Below, piece by piece: positions 1 through 5,061 of a DNA stretch of 5,061 bases. The first letter of the stretch is position 1; every line of letters begins with the position of its first letter. The stretch lies in assembly GCA_029256565.1 (NCBI GenBank), contig JAQSXQ010000209.1:1-5061 (forward strand), read 5' to 3'. The position numbers were made by a program, and so were the translations under genes. Source of the DNA: Mycobacterium sp. (lineage in GTDB: Bacteria > Actinomycetota > Actinomycetes > Mycobacteriales > Mycobacteriaceae). A model generated the notes under the pieces. That model saw only the letters and a list, made by a program, of their open reading frames with translations. It had not been told where the DNA came from and made no database searches.

Positions 1-554
1 TCGCCACCGCCGTCGTCACCGTGACGCCGCAACCCGTGGTCGACGAGACGCGCGCGCTGGCCGTGGTGACCGCCGACCACGCCACGCCCACCAACGCATG
101 GCCGATCGACGGCGATGCCGAGGCGCTGCGCGAGCGCGCAGCGGTCGCGGTCGCGTGCGACAGCCTCGGGCTCGCCGAGGCCATGCTCGCCCGCACCGTC
201 GAGTACGCAGGAGTGCGACACCAGTTCGGCAGGCCCATCGGCTCGTTCCAGGCCGTCAAGCACGCGTGCGCGGACATGCTGGTGCAGATCGCCGTAGCGC
301 GCGAACTCGTCGAGGTCGCCGTCGCCGAGGTGGCCGCGGGCAACGGTGCGGCGGTGTCGTCGGCGATGGCCAAATCCCATGCCACCTCGATGGCCGTCGA
401 CGTGGCGGGCAAGGCGATGCAGCTGCACGGAGGCATCGGTTACACGTGGGAGAGCGGCATCCACGTCTACCTCAAACGGGCGGCGCTCAACCGCTCGCTG
501 TACGGCTCACCGGCCACGCATCGGCGTGCGATGGCACGGCGATACGGCGTTTGA
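1..554 (+). CDS. Acyl-CoA dehydrogenase (FadE-like), C-terminal part, cut by the left edge
   Basis: This is the C-terminal 183 residues of an acyl-CoA dehydrogenase, a FAD-dependent cytosolic enzyme family that introduces the alpha-beta double bond into acyl-CoA thioesters. The first complete codon begins at base 3 and the frame is open to the edge, so the true start lies outside; the GTG at 21 is internal. The end of the middle beta domain is visible first, followed by the C-terminal helical domain. Family motifs are RHQFGRPIGSFQ (bases 216-251, FAD and subunit contacts) and QLHGGIGYTWE (420-452). By alignment from memory, the glutamate at 450-452 falls where medium-chain acyl-CoA dehydrogenase has its catalytic base. 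The protein ends RRYGV, with TGA at 552-554. The next gene begins 38 bases after the stop, so cotranscription is possible. Family assignment is firm; the substrate (fatty acid, steroid side chain or other CoA ester) cannot be told. Confidence 0.93.
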   Translation, partial: ATAVVTVTPQPVVDETRALAVVTADHATPTNAWPIDGDAEALRERAAVAVACDSLGLAEAMLARTVEYAGVRHQFGRPIGSFQAVKHACADMLVQIAVARELVEVAVAEVAAGNGAAVSSAMAKSHATSMAVDVAGKAMQLHGGIGYTWESGIHVYLKRAALNRSLYGSPATHRRAMARRYGV

Positions 555-568
555 CCCGAACCGGTCAA
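551..568 (+). repeat. Perfect inverted repeat TTGACC-N6-GGTCAA across the dehydrogenase stop codon
   Basis: The arms TTGACC (551-556) and GGTCAA (563-568) are exact reverse complements separated by six bases. The TGA stop of the upstream gene lies inside the left arm. In RNA this would be a 6-bp stem with a 6-base loop; in DNA it could be a dyad operator. No U-rich tract follows, so a classical intrinsic terminator is unlikely. TTGACC also resembles a -35 box, but I find no TANNNT at the right distance downstream. Confidence 0.45.
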
Positions 569-569
569 G

Positions 570-585
570 CCTCGCGCACCGAGGA
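570..585 (+). promoter_or_regulatory. Shine-Dalgarno site of the RsbQ-like gene, inside a potential hairpin
   Basis: GAGGA at 581-585 sits seven bases before the ATG at 593 and is what decides that start. CCTCG (570-574) is an exact complement of CGAGG (580-584), with a CGCAC loop, so the mRNA can form a 5-bp GC-rich stem that covers most of the ribosome binding site. Ribosomes finishing the upstream gene at 554 could influence folding here. The ribosome binding site is well supported; a regulatory role for the stem is inferred. Confidence 0.55.
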
Positions 586-592
586 TGACAAA

Positions 593-1396
593 ATGACCGG
601 CGTGGACGTGCGTGTCAAGAACAAGATCACCGTCGTCGGCGACGACGGCCCGACACTGCTGCTGTCCCACGGCTTCGGCTGCGACCAGAACATGTGGCGT
701 GCCGTCGTCGAACGACTCCGGTCCGACTTCCGGTTGGTGTTGTTCGATCACGTCGGCTTCGGCGGGTCCGACGCGTCGGCCTGGGACCCGGCGAAGTACT
801 CGTCACTGCAGGGGTTCGCCGACGACGTCGTCGACATCGTGACCGAACTCGACCTGTCGGACGTCACGTTCGTCGGTCACTCGGTGTCGTCGATGATCGG
901 GGCGCTGGCGGTGATCGCAGAGCCCGACCGCTTCGCGAAGCTGGTGCTGATCACGCCGTCACCGCGCTACATCGACGACGACGACTACCGCGGCGGCTTC
1001 TCGCGCGACGACATCGACGAACTGCTCGACTCCCTCGACAGCAACTACCTGGGCTGGTCGCGCGCCATGGCCTCGAGCATCGTCGGACCCGACCATGCCG
1101 ACCTGCAGGAGGAGTGGTCGACGACGTTCTGCCGCAGTGACCCCGCGCGCTCGCAGGTGTTCGCCCGCACCACGTTCCTGTCCGACAACCGCGCTGACCT
1201 GCCGCGGATCCCGGTGCCGAGCCTGATCATCGAGAGCGCACACGACGTCATCGCGCCGCGCGAGGTCGGCGAGTACGTCCATCGCCACATCCCGGACAGC
1301 CGGCTGGTGACGCTGCCGACCACGGGGCACTGTCCGCACATGACCGATCCCGACTCGACCGCCCGGGCCGTCGCCGCCTTCGTGCAGCCCGGATGA
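593..1396 (+). CDS. rsbQ: RsbQ-like alpha/beta hydrolase (energy-stress signalling, KAI2/D14 relative)
   Basis: This 267-residue cytosolic alpha/beta hydrolase closely resembles Bacillus subtilis RsbQ (about 269 residues) along its whole length. Shared blocks recalled from RsbQ are HGFGCDQ (26-32), LFDHVGFGGSD (50-60, RsbQ has a very similar run), FVGHSVS (93-99), PSPRYIDD (122-129), NYLGW (151-155), APREVGEY (221-228) and GHCPHM (245-250). The catalytic triad reads Ser97, Asp218 and His246, matching Ser96, Asp219 and His247 of RsbQ. RsbQ is a positive regulator that works with the PAS domain of the phosphatase RsbP and is thought to handle a small hydrophobic ligand; plant KAI2 and D14 receptors share this fold and pocket. 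The start at 593 is supported by GAGGA seven bases upstream and by the family length, although the frame stays open further upstream inside the dehydrogenase gene. Its stop overlaps the phosphatase start by ATGA. A simple esterase serving the nearby Baeyer-Villiger enzyme is the alternative, but the partner gene favours signalling. Confidence 0.9.
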   Translation: MTGVDVRVKNKITVVGDDGPTLLLSHGFGCDQNMWRAVVERLRSDFRLVLFDHVGFGGSDASAWDPAKYSSLQGFADDVVDIVTELDLSDVTFVGHSVSSMIGALAVIAEPDRFAKLVLITPSPRYIDDDDYRGGFSRDDIDELLDSLDSNYLGWSRAMASSIVGPDHADLQEEWSTTFCRSDPARSQVFARTTFLSDNRADLPRIPVPSLIIESAHDVIAPREVGEYVHRHIPDSRLVTLPTTGHCPHMTDPDSTARAVAAFVQPG

Positions 1397-2559
1397 GCGG
1401 GCCGAACTTCGACGACCTCTGGGAGAACGCGCCCTGCGGACACATCGTCGCGACCCCCGACGGCCGGATCGTCATGGTCAACGCCACGCTCGCGGGGTGG
1501 TTGGGTTACGCCCCTGACGCGATGCGCGGCAGGTTCGTCACGGATCTGCTGACGATCGGCGGCGCGATCCACTACGAGACGCACTTCGGCCCGCTCCTGC
1601 ACATGAGCGGTGACCTCACGGGCGTCACCCTCGACTTCGTCGCGACCGACGGCAGGCGACTGCCGATGTTCCTCACCGCCAACGTGAAGCGTTCGCCTGA
1701 GGGCGATCCCGCGTTGCTTCGACTCACCGCGCAGGACGCGAGCGATCGCCGCGCCTACGAACGCGAACTGCTGCACGAGCGGCAACGCGCCGAGCGCGAG
1801 AGCGCACGGGTCAAGGTCTTCGCCGAGACGCTGCGTCGATCCCTGCTACCGCCGGTGCTGTCGCCGCCCGACGGCCTCGAGGCCGCCGACTACTACTACG
1901 CCGCCTCCGAGGACGACATCGGCGGCGACTTCTACGACCTGTTCCCACTGTCGCGTTCGACGTGGGGATTCTTCCTCGGCGACGTCTCCGGCAAGGGCGT
2001 GGACGCGGCCGTGCTGACCGGCCTGACGCGCTACACGTTGCGTGCGGCGGCGGCCATCGACGACGAACCCGTGGTGGTGCTGCGCAACCTCGACACGGTG
2101 CTCGCCCAGGCACTCGGCAACGACGCGACCCGGTTCTGCACGCTGATCTACGGGCGCCTGACGCGAACCGAAGGCGGATTCGACGTCGAGATGGCCAGCG
2201 GCGGCCACCCGCCGCCACTGGTGCTGTACGCCGACGGCACCGCGTACTACGCCGACACCACCGGTGGCCAGGCCGTTGGCATGACCAGGAACCCGCACTT
2301 CGTGTCGACTCGGCTGCGGCTCGAACCGGGAGACACGCTCGTCCTCTACACCGACGGACTGACGGAGGCCAGCACAGGACGGGGGTACGAGCGCTACGAC
2401 GACACCGGCGCACTGCTGGCGTTCGCCCGGGAGAACTCCCCCACCACGGCCACGTCGATCATGACGGCCATCCACGACCTCCTCGACGGCCTGGGCACCG
2501 GCGTCGAGGACGACGCCGCGGTGCTCGCGCTGAGCGTGCCCGCGAACCTCGCCGACTAG
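1393..2559 (+). CDS. rsbP: RsbP-like PAS/PP2C serine phosphatase
   Basis: This 388-residue soluble protein has the RsbP architecture. An N-terminal PAS domain covers about residues 6-117 (ENAPCGHIVATPDG near 11-24, HYETHFGPLL at 60-69). A short charged helix or coiled coil follows at about 118-148, then a SpoIIE/RsbU-type PP2C phosphatase at about 149-382. Phosphatase motifs are SLLPP (150-154), GGDFYD (177-182), GDVSGKG (196-202), ASGGHPPPLV (268-277), YTDGLTEA (319-326) and EDDAAVLAL (372-380). The metal-binding aspartates are all present, so it should be active. In B. subtilis RsbP dephosphorylates the anti-anti-sigma factor RsbV when RsbQ activates it through the PAS domain. Here the target is probably a phosphorylated STAS protein encoded elsewhere. 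The ATG at 1393 lies inside the stop of the RsbQ-like gene; no clear Shine-Dalgarno precedes it, so translation likely depends on coupling. The linker looks shorter than in B. subtilis RsbP. The PAS ligand cannot be told. Confidence 0.92.
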   Translation: MSGPNFDDLWENAPCGHIVATPDGRIVMVNATLAGWLGYAPDAMRGRFVTDLLTIGGAIHYETHFGPLLHMSGDLTGVTLDFVATDGRRLPMFLTANVKRSPEGDPALLRLTAQDASDRRAYERELLHERQRAERESARVKVFAETLRRSLLPPVLSPPDGLEAADYYYAASEDDIGGDFYDLFPLSRSTWGFFLGDVSGKGVDAAVLTGLTRYTLRAAAAIDDEPVVVLRNLDTVLAQALGNDATRFCTLIYGRLTRTEGGFDVEMASGGHPPPLVLYADGTAYYADTTGGQAVGMTRNPHFVSTRLRLEPGDTLVLYTDGLTEASTGRGYERYDDTGALLAFARENSPTTATSIMTAIHDLLDGLGTGVEDDAAVLALSVPANLAD

Positions 2560-2571
2560 CGCACCCGAACC

Positions 2572-2586
2572 TCGGCCGCTGGCCGA
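2572..2586 (+). terminator. Small GC-rich hairpin after the phosphatase gene, possible terminator
   Basis: TCGGCC (2572-2577) and GGCCGA (2581-2586) are exact complements around a GCT loop, starting 13 bases after the TAG stop. The following bases are ATCCCATCCC, with no U tract. It could be an actinobacterial-type terminator lacking a U run, or a chance stem in GC-rich DNA. Its position before a likely promoter fits a transcription-unit boundary. Confidence 0.35.
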
Positions 2587-2597
2587 ATCCCATCCCA

Positions 2598-2620
2598 TAC
2601 TGTAACCCTTTCGGTACGGT
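2598..2620 (+). promoter_or_regulatory. Candidate promoter and imperfect operator upstream of the monooxygenase
   Basis: Two TANNNT-type -10 candidates occur, TACTGT (2598-2603) and TACGGT (2615-2620), in the only AT-richer stretch between the two genes. The half-sites ACTGTA (2599-2604) and TACGGT (2615-2620) are reverse complements at five of six positions, giving a 22-bp dyad of the size usual for TetR-family operators. No good -35 box is visible, which is common for mycobacterial promoters. Initiation from the second element would give a leader of roughly 28 bases before the ATG. The role as promoter or operator is inferred. Confidence 0.4.
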
Positions 2621-2641
2621 GAACGGCGTAGCGCCGGGGGC

Positions 2642-2650
2642 GGGAAGGGG
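2642..2650 (+). promoter_or_regulatory. Shine-Dalgarno sequence of the monooxygenase gene
   Basis: GGGAAGGGG is purine-rich and ends five bases before the ATG at 2656. It supports this start, which is also the only one possible: an in-frame TAG at 2629-2631 closes the frame upstream and no other start codon lies between. Confidence 0.7.
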
Positions 2651-2655
2651 TCCAC

Positions 2656-4278
2656 ATGACGACTGCCGATGGCAACTTGGACGCGGTGATCATCGGCGCC
2701 GGGTTCTCCGGCCTGTACGCCCTCTACGAGCTGCGCCGCCGCGGACTACGCACGGTGATCCTCGAGAAGGCCCATGCGGTCGGAGGCACCTGGCTGTTCA
2801 ACCGGTACCCGGGTGCGCGCTGCGACATCGAGAGCATCGAGTACTCCTACGGCTTCTCCGACGAGATCCAGCAGGAGTGGGTGTGGACCGAATCGATGCC
2901 GGCACAACCGGAGATCGAGCGCTACCTGAACTTCGTCGCCGACCGCCTCGACCTCCGGCGCGACATCCGCTTGGACACCGAGGTCGTCGCCATGACGTTC
3001 GACGAGGACGCGTCGCAGTGGCTGCTTCGCACCGCGGACGGCCGCGAGATCGTGGCCCCGTTCGTGGTCGCGGCGTCGGGCATCCTGTCGGTCCCCCTCG
3101 AGCCGGACATCCCCGGCATGGACGCGTTCGACGGGCTCTCACTGCACACCAGCCGCTGGCCGTCCGCGGGCGTCGACTTCTCGGGCAGGCGCGTCGGGGT
3201 CATCGGCACGGGATCGACAGGCGTGCAACTGATCCCGGTCGTGGCCAAACAGGCCGGTCACCTCACGGTGTTCCAGCGCTCCCCCGCGTTCACCCTGCCG
3301 TGGACCGTGCGCCCCTTCGCCCCGGGGGAACTCGACGACCTCAAGGCCGATTACGCCAACATCCGTACGGCGCAACGGGAGAGCGCCGTGGGCGCGGCAC
3401 GGCTGTCCGCCTTCTCGGTGTTGATCGACATGCTGAGCCGGCCCCCGATCAAGTCGGCGACACCCGAGGAGCGGCGTCGCGCCATCGAGGCCGACGGCGT
3501 CATGGGCGCATTGAATTGGGGCGACGTCTTCTTCGACATCGAGGCCAACCGCATGGCGACGGCGTTGTACGGCGAGGCGATCGCCCGCATCGTGCACGAC
3601 CCCGACACCGCGGCCGCGTTGGTGCCGACCCACCCGTTCGGCTGCAAGCGTCCGATCATCGATCAGGGTTACTACGAGACGTACAACCGGGACGACGTGA
3701 CCCTCGTCGACCTGCGCGCGGCGCCCATCACGGACGTCACGCCGGTAGGCATCCGGACCGAGCGGGCCGAGTACGAACTCGACGTCATCGTGTACGCGAC
3801 CGGGTTCGACGCGATGACGGGCGCCCTGACCCGCATCGACGTCCGCGGCAGGGACGGTCGGTCGCTGCGCGAGTTCTGGGCCGGCGAGGGGCCGCTGTCC
3901 TATCTCGGCTTGGCGGTCGCCGGCTTCCCGAACCTGTTCGTCGTCCAGGGACCCGGCAGCCCATCGGCGGCGACCAACTTCGTCACCGCACTGGAGCAGC
4001 ACGTCGAGTGGATAGCCGACTGCGTGGACTACGTCCGGTCCCGCGGCCACCGCGCGATCGAGGCCCTGCCCGGCCCGCAGACCGAGTGGATGGAGCACGC
4101 GACGTCGCTGGTCGCGGCGACCGTGCTGATGGATCCGTCGTGCAACTCCTGGTACAACGGCGGCAACGTCCCTGGCAAGAAGCGGATGTACATGGGCTAC
4201 ACCGCGGGCATCCCGGAGTACCGCAGGCGGTGCGACGAGATCGCCGCCGCCGGATACGCGGGATTCCGCCTGAGCTGA
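2656..4278 (+). CDS. Type I Baeyer-Villiger monooxygenase (cyclohexanone monooxygenase-like)
   Basis: This complete 540-residue enzyme has the usual length of cyclohexanone/phenylacetone-type monooxygenases, which use FAD, NADPH and oxygen to insert an oxygen atom beside a ketone carbonyl, giving an ester or lactone. The FAD Rossmann motif GAGFSG is at 14-19, followed by GGTW (43-46) and YPGARCD (51-57). The Baeyer-Villiger fingerprint FxGxxxHxxxWP is at 158-169 (Phe158, Gly160, His164, Trp168, Pro169). The NADPH motif GTGSTG is at 184-189. Arg332 in CKRPIIDQGYYE lies where this family has its essential active-site arginine. ATGFDAMTG (381-389) and the C-terminal NSWYNGGNVPGKKR (497-510) also fit the cyclohexanone-type subgroup. 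There is no signal peptide; the enzyme is cytosolic. It probably starts its own transcription unit, given the candidate promoter upstream. The substrate is unknown; cyclic ketones, steroids or long-chain ketones are all possible. Confidence 0.95.
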   Translation: MTTADGNLDAVIIGAGFSGLYALYELRRRGLRTVILEKAHAVGGTWLFNRYPGARCDIESIEYSYGFSDEIQQEWVWTESMPAQPEIERYLNFVADRLDLRRDIRLDTEVVAMTFDEDASQWLLRTADGREIVAPFVVAASGILSVPLEPDIPGMDAFDGLSLHTSRWPSAGVDFSGRRVGVIGTGSTGVQLIPVVAKQAGHLTVFQRSPAFTLPWTVRPFAPGELDDLKADYANIRTAQRESAVGAARLSAFSVLIDMLSRPPIKSATPEERRRAIEADGVMGALNWGDVFFDIEANRMATALYGEAIARIVHDPDTAAALVPTHPFGCKRPIIDQGYYETYNRDDVTLVDLRAAPITDVTPVGIRTERAEYELDVIVYATGFDAMTGALTRIDVRGRDGRSLREFWAGEGPLSYLGLAVAGFPNLFVVQGPGSPSAATNFVTALEQHVEWIADCVDYVRSRGHRAIEALPGPQTEWMEHATSLVAATVLMDPSCNSWYNGGNVPGKKRMYMGYTAGIPEYRRRCDEIAAAGYAGFRLS

Positions 4279-4310
4279 CCCGTCGGTCCCCGCGCGTACT
4301 GTCGAGGACG
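4275..4310 (+). promoter_or_regulatory. Probable leaderless promoter for the MpaB-family gene
   Basis: TACTGT at 4297-4302 fits the mycobacterial -10 consensus TANNNT, and exactly seven bases separate it from the G of the GTG at 4310, so transcription could begin on the start codon itself. CTGACC (4275-4280), 16 bases upstream of the -10, shares TGAC with TTGACA. GAGGA at 4304-4308 is only one base from the GTG, too close to act as a normal Shine-Dalgarno, which also favours a leaderless message. The -35 box overlaps the end of the monooxygenase gene. Confidence 0.5.
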
Positions 4311-5061
4311 TGACGCTGCCCGGGTTGACCAGTGTGCGCGACGAAATCGGTCAGCGACTGTTCGGGCTGGTGGCAGGCCCCGAGGGCCCCGCCAATCGCG
4401 CCCGCATCCACGACACCCCGGGCCCGCGGTGGTTCGGGGACGACCGGCCGATCAGGCGGGTGCACGGCGACGCGTCGATGTTCGTCGGCGGGCTGCGCGC
4501 CCTGCTGCTGCAGTCGTTGCATCCGCTGGCGATGGCGGGCGTGGCCGAGCACTCCGACTACCGCGGCGATCCGTGGGGACGGCTGCAGCGCACCAGCACC
4601 TTCCTCGCGGTCACGACGTTCGGTCCCGCGGACGACGCGCAGCGCGCCGTCGACAAGGTCCGGGGCATCCATCGCCGGGTACGCGGCACCGCAGCCGACG
4701 GGCGGGCCTACGAGGCCTCCGATCCGCATCTGCTGGAGTGGGTGCACATCGCCGAGATCGACAGCTTCCTCGTCGCACACCAGCTCTACGGCGCCAACCC
4801 ACTCGACCAGCAGGGCCGCGACGACTACGTCGCCGACACCGCTCGGGTGGCCGCCGCACTCGGGGTCGTCGACCCGCCGCGCACGGAAGCCGAACTCAAG
4901 CAACGCATCTCCGACTACCGGCCGGAGTTGACCGGCTCGCCAGCCGCGCGGGACGCCGCGAAGTTCCTGCTGCTGACCCCGCCGCTGCCGCTGCTGGCCA
5001 GACCCCCGTACGGCATCCTCGCCGCGACGTCGGTCGCGATGCTGCCCGGCTGGGCTCGCTC
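4310..5061 (+). CDS. MpaB-family oxygenase (DUF2236), N-terminal part, cut by the right edge
   Basis: At least 250 residues of an MpaB/latex-clearing-protein family protein (DUF2236) are visible; the frame runs off the end of the window. Family marks are the run from SLHPLAMAGV (69-78) through HSDYRGDPWGRL (81-92) and RTSTFLAVTTFG (94-105), then YEASDPHLLEWVH (134-146) and IDSFLVAHQLYG (150-161). Characterised members are heme b oxygenases that cleave C=C bonds in isoprenoid polymers or side chains (rubber, mycophenolic acid precursor); most actinobacterial paralogues are uncharacterised. His146 and His71 are conserved-looking candidates for heme or active-site contacts, by inference only. 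GTG 4310 is the first start after an in-frame TGA at 4271-4273; the downstream GTG at 4334 is a weaker choice. The gene follows the monooxygenase by 31 bases and may be partly cotranscribed with it as well as having its own promoter. Family call is good; substrate unknown. Confidence 0.85.
   Translation, partial: MTLPGLTSVRDEIGQRLFGLVAGPEGPANRARIHDTPGPRWFGDDRPIRRVHGDASMFVGGLRALLLQSLHPLAMAGVAEHSDYRGDPWGRLQRTSTFLAVTTFGPADDAQRAVDKVRGIHRRVRGTAADGRAYEASDPHLLEWVHIAEIDSFLVAHQLYGANPLDQQGRDDYVADTARVAAALGVVDPPRTEAELKQRISDYRPELTGSPAARDAAKFLLLTPPLPLLARPPYGILAATSVAMLPGWAR

Noticed and set aside
551..556. TTGACC as a -35 box of a promoter for the RsbQ-like gene
   Set aside because: No TANNNT-like -10 element lies 16-19 bases downstream, so the hexamer is better explained as an arm of the inverted repeat.
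98..592. An N-terminal extension of the RsbQ-like protein in its open frame
   Set aside because: It would overlap the dehydrogenase gene, its translation is arginine-rich shadow sequence, and the ATG at 593 has a Shine-Dalgarno sequence and gives the family length.
3139..4098. A 319-codon open frame on the - strand opposite the monooxygenase
   Set aside because: It has no recognisable motifs and is explained by the codon bias of the + strand gene; the same holds for the other antisense frames at 1045-1785, 1846-2655 and 3983-4903.
1962..4313. A 783-codon open frame on the + strand spanning the end of the phosphatase gene and the whole monooxygenase gene
   Set aside because: It is out of frame with two proteins that have clear family motifs, its translation is arginine/glycine/proline-rich with no recognisable domain, and long spurious frames are expected in GC-rich DNA.
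4332..4931. A 199-codon open frame on the + strand near the right end
   Set aside because: Its translation is low-complexity and rich in Ser, Thr, Arg and Pro, while the frame starting at 4310 gives a clear MpaB-family protein over the same bases.

Overview
The window is high-GC actinobacterial DNA. A Mycobacterium/Mycolicibacterium-type genome is the best guess: it has a FadE-like acyl-CoA dehydrogenase, a Baeyer-Villiger monooxygenase, an MpaB-family oxygenase, TANNNT-type -10 elements and a probable leaderless GTG start. This taxonomic call is an inference. All five supported genes lie on the + strand and fill nearly the whole window; no gap between genes exceeds 100 bases. I saw no tRNA, rRNA, CRISPR array or mobile element.

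Layout: (1) 1-554, the C-terminal part of an acyl-CoA dehydrogenase, cut by the left edge. (2) 555-592, a short spacer; one perfect inverted repeat runs into it across the preceding stop codon, and a second stem could hide the next ribosome binding site. (3) 593-1396, an alpha/beta hydrolase that closely resembles Bacillus subtilis RsbQ, the bacterial relative of the plant KAI2/D14 receptors. (4) 1393-2559, a PAS-coiled coil-PP2C phosphatase of the RsbP type, overlapping the previous gene by ATGA. (5) 2560-2655, a spacer with a small hairpin, a candidate promoter/dyad operator and a good Shine-Dalgarno sequence. (6) 2656-4278, a complete type I Baeyer-Villiger flavin monooxygenase. (7) 4310-5061, an MpaB/DUF2236-family putative heme oxygenase, probably read from a leaderless transcript and cut by the right edge.

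The centrepiece is the RsbQ-RsbP pair. In B. subtilis this pair is the energy-stress input to sigma B: RsbQ activates the PAS-controlled phosphatase RsbP, which dephosphorylates the anti-anti-sigma factor RsbV. Here the same two-gene order is kept with a translational-coupling overlap and all catalytic residues, but no anti-sigma or anti-anti-sigma gene is visible. The module instead sits among genes for fatty-acid-like and ketone/lipophile oxidation. It may feed a distant SigF-type partner-switching circuit in response to a small lipophilic signal or to energy state; that link is inference.
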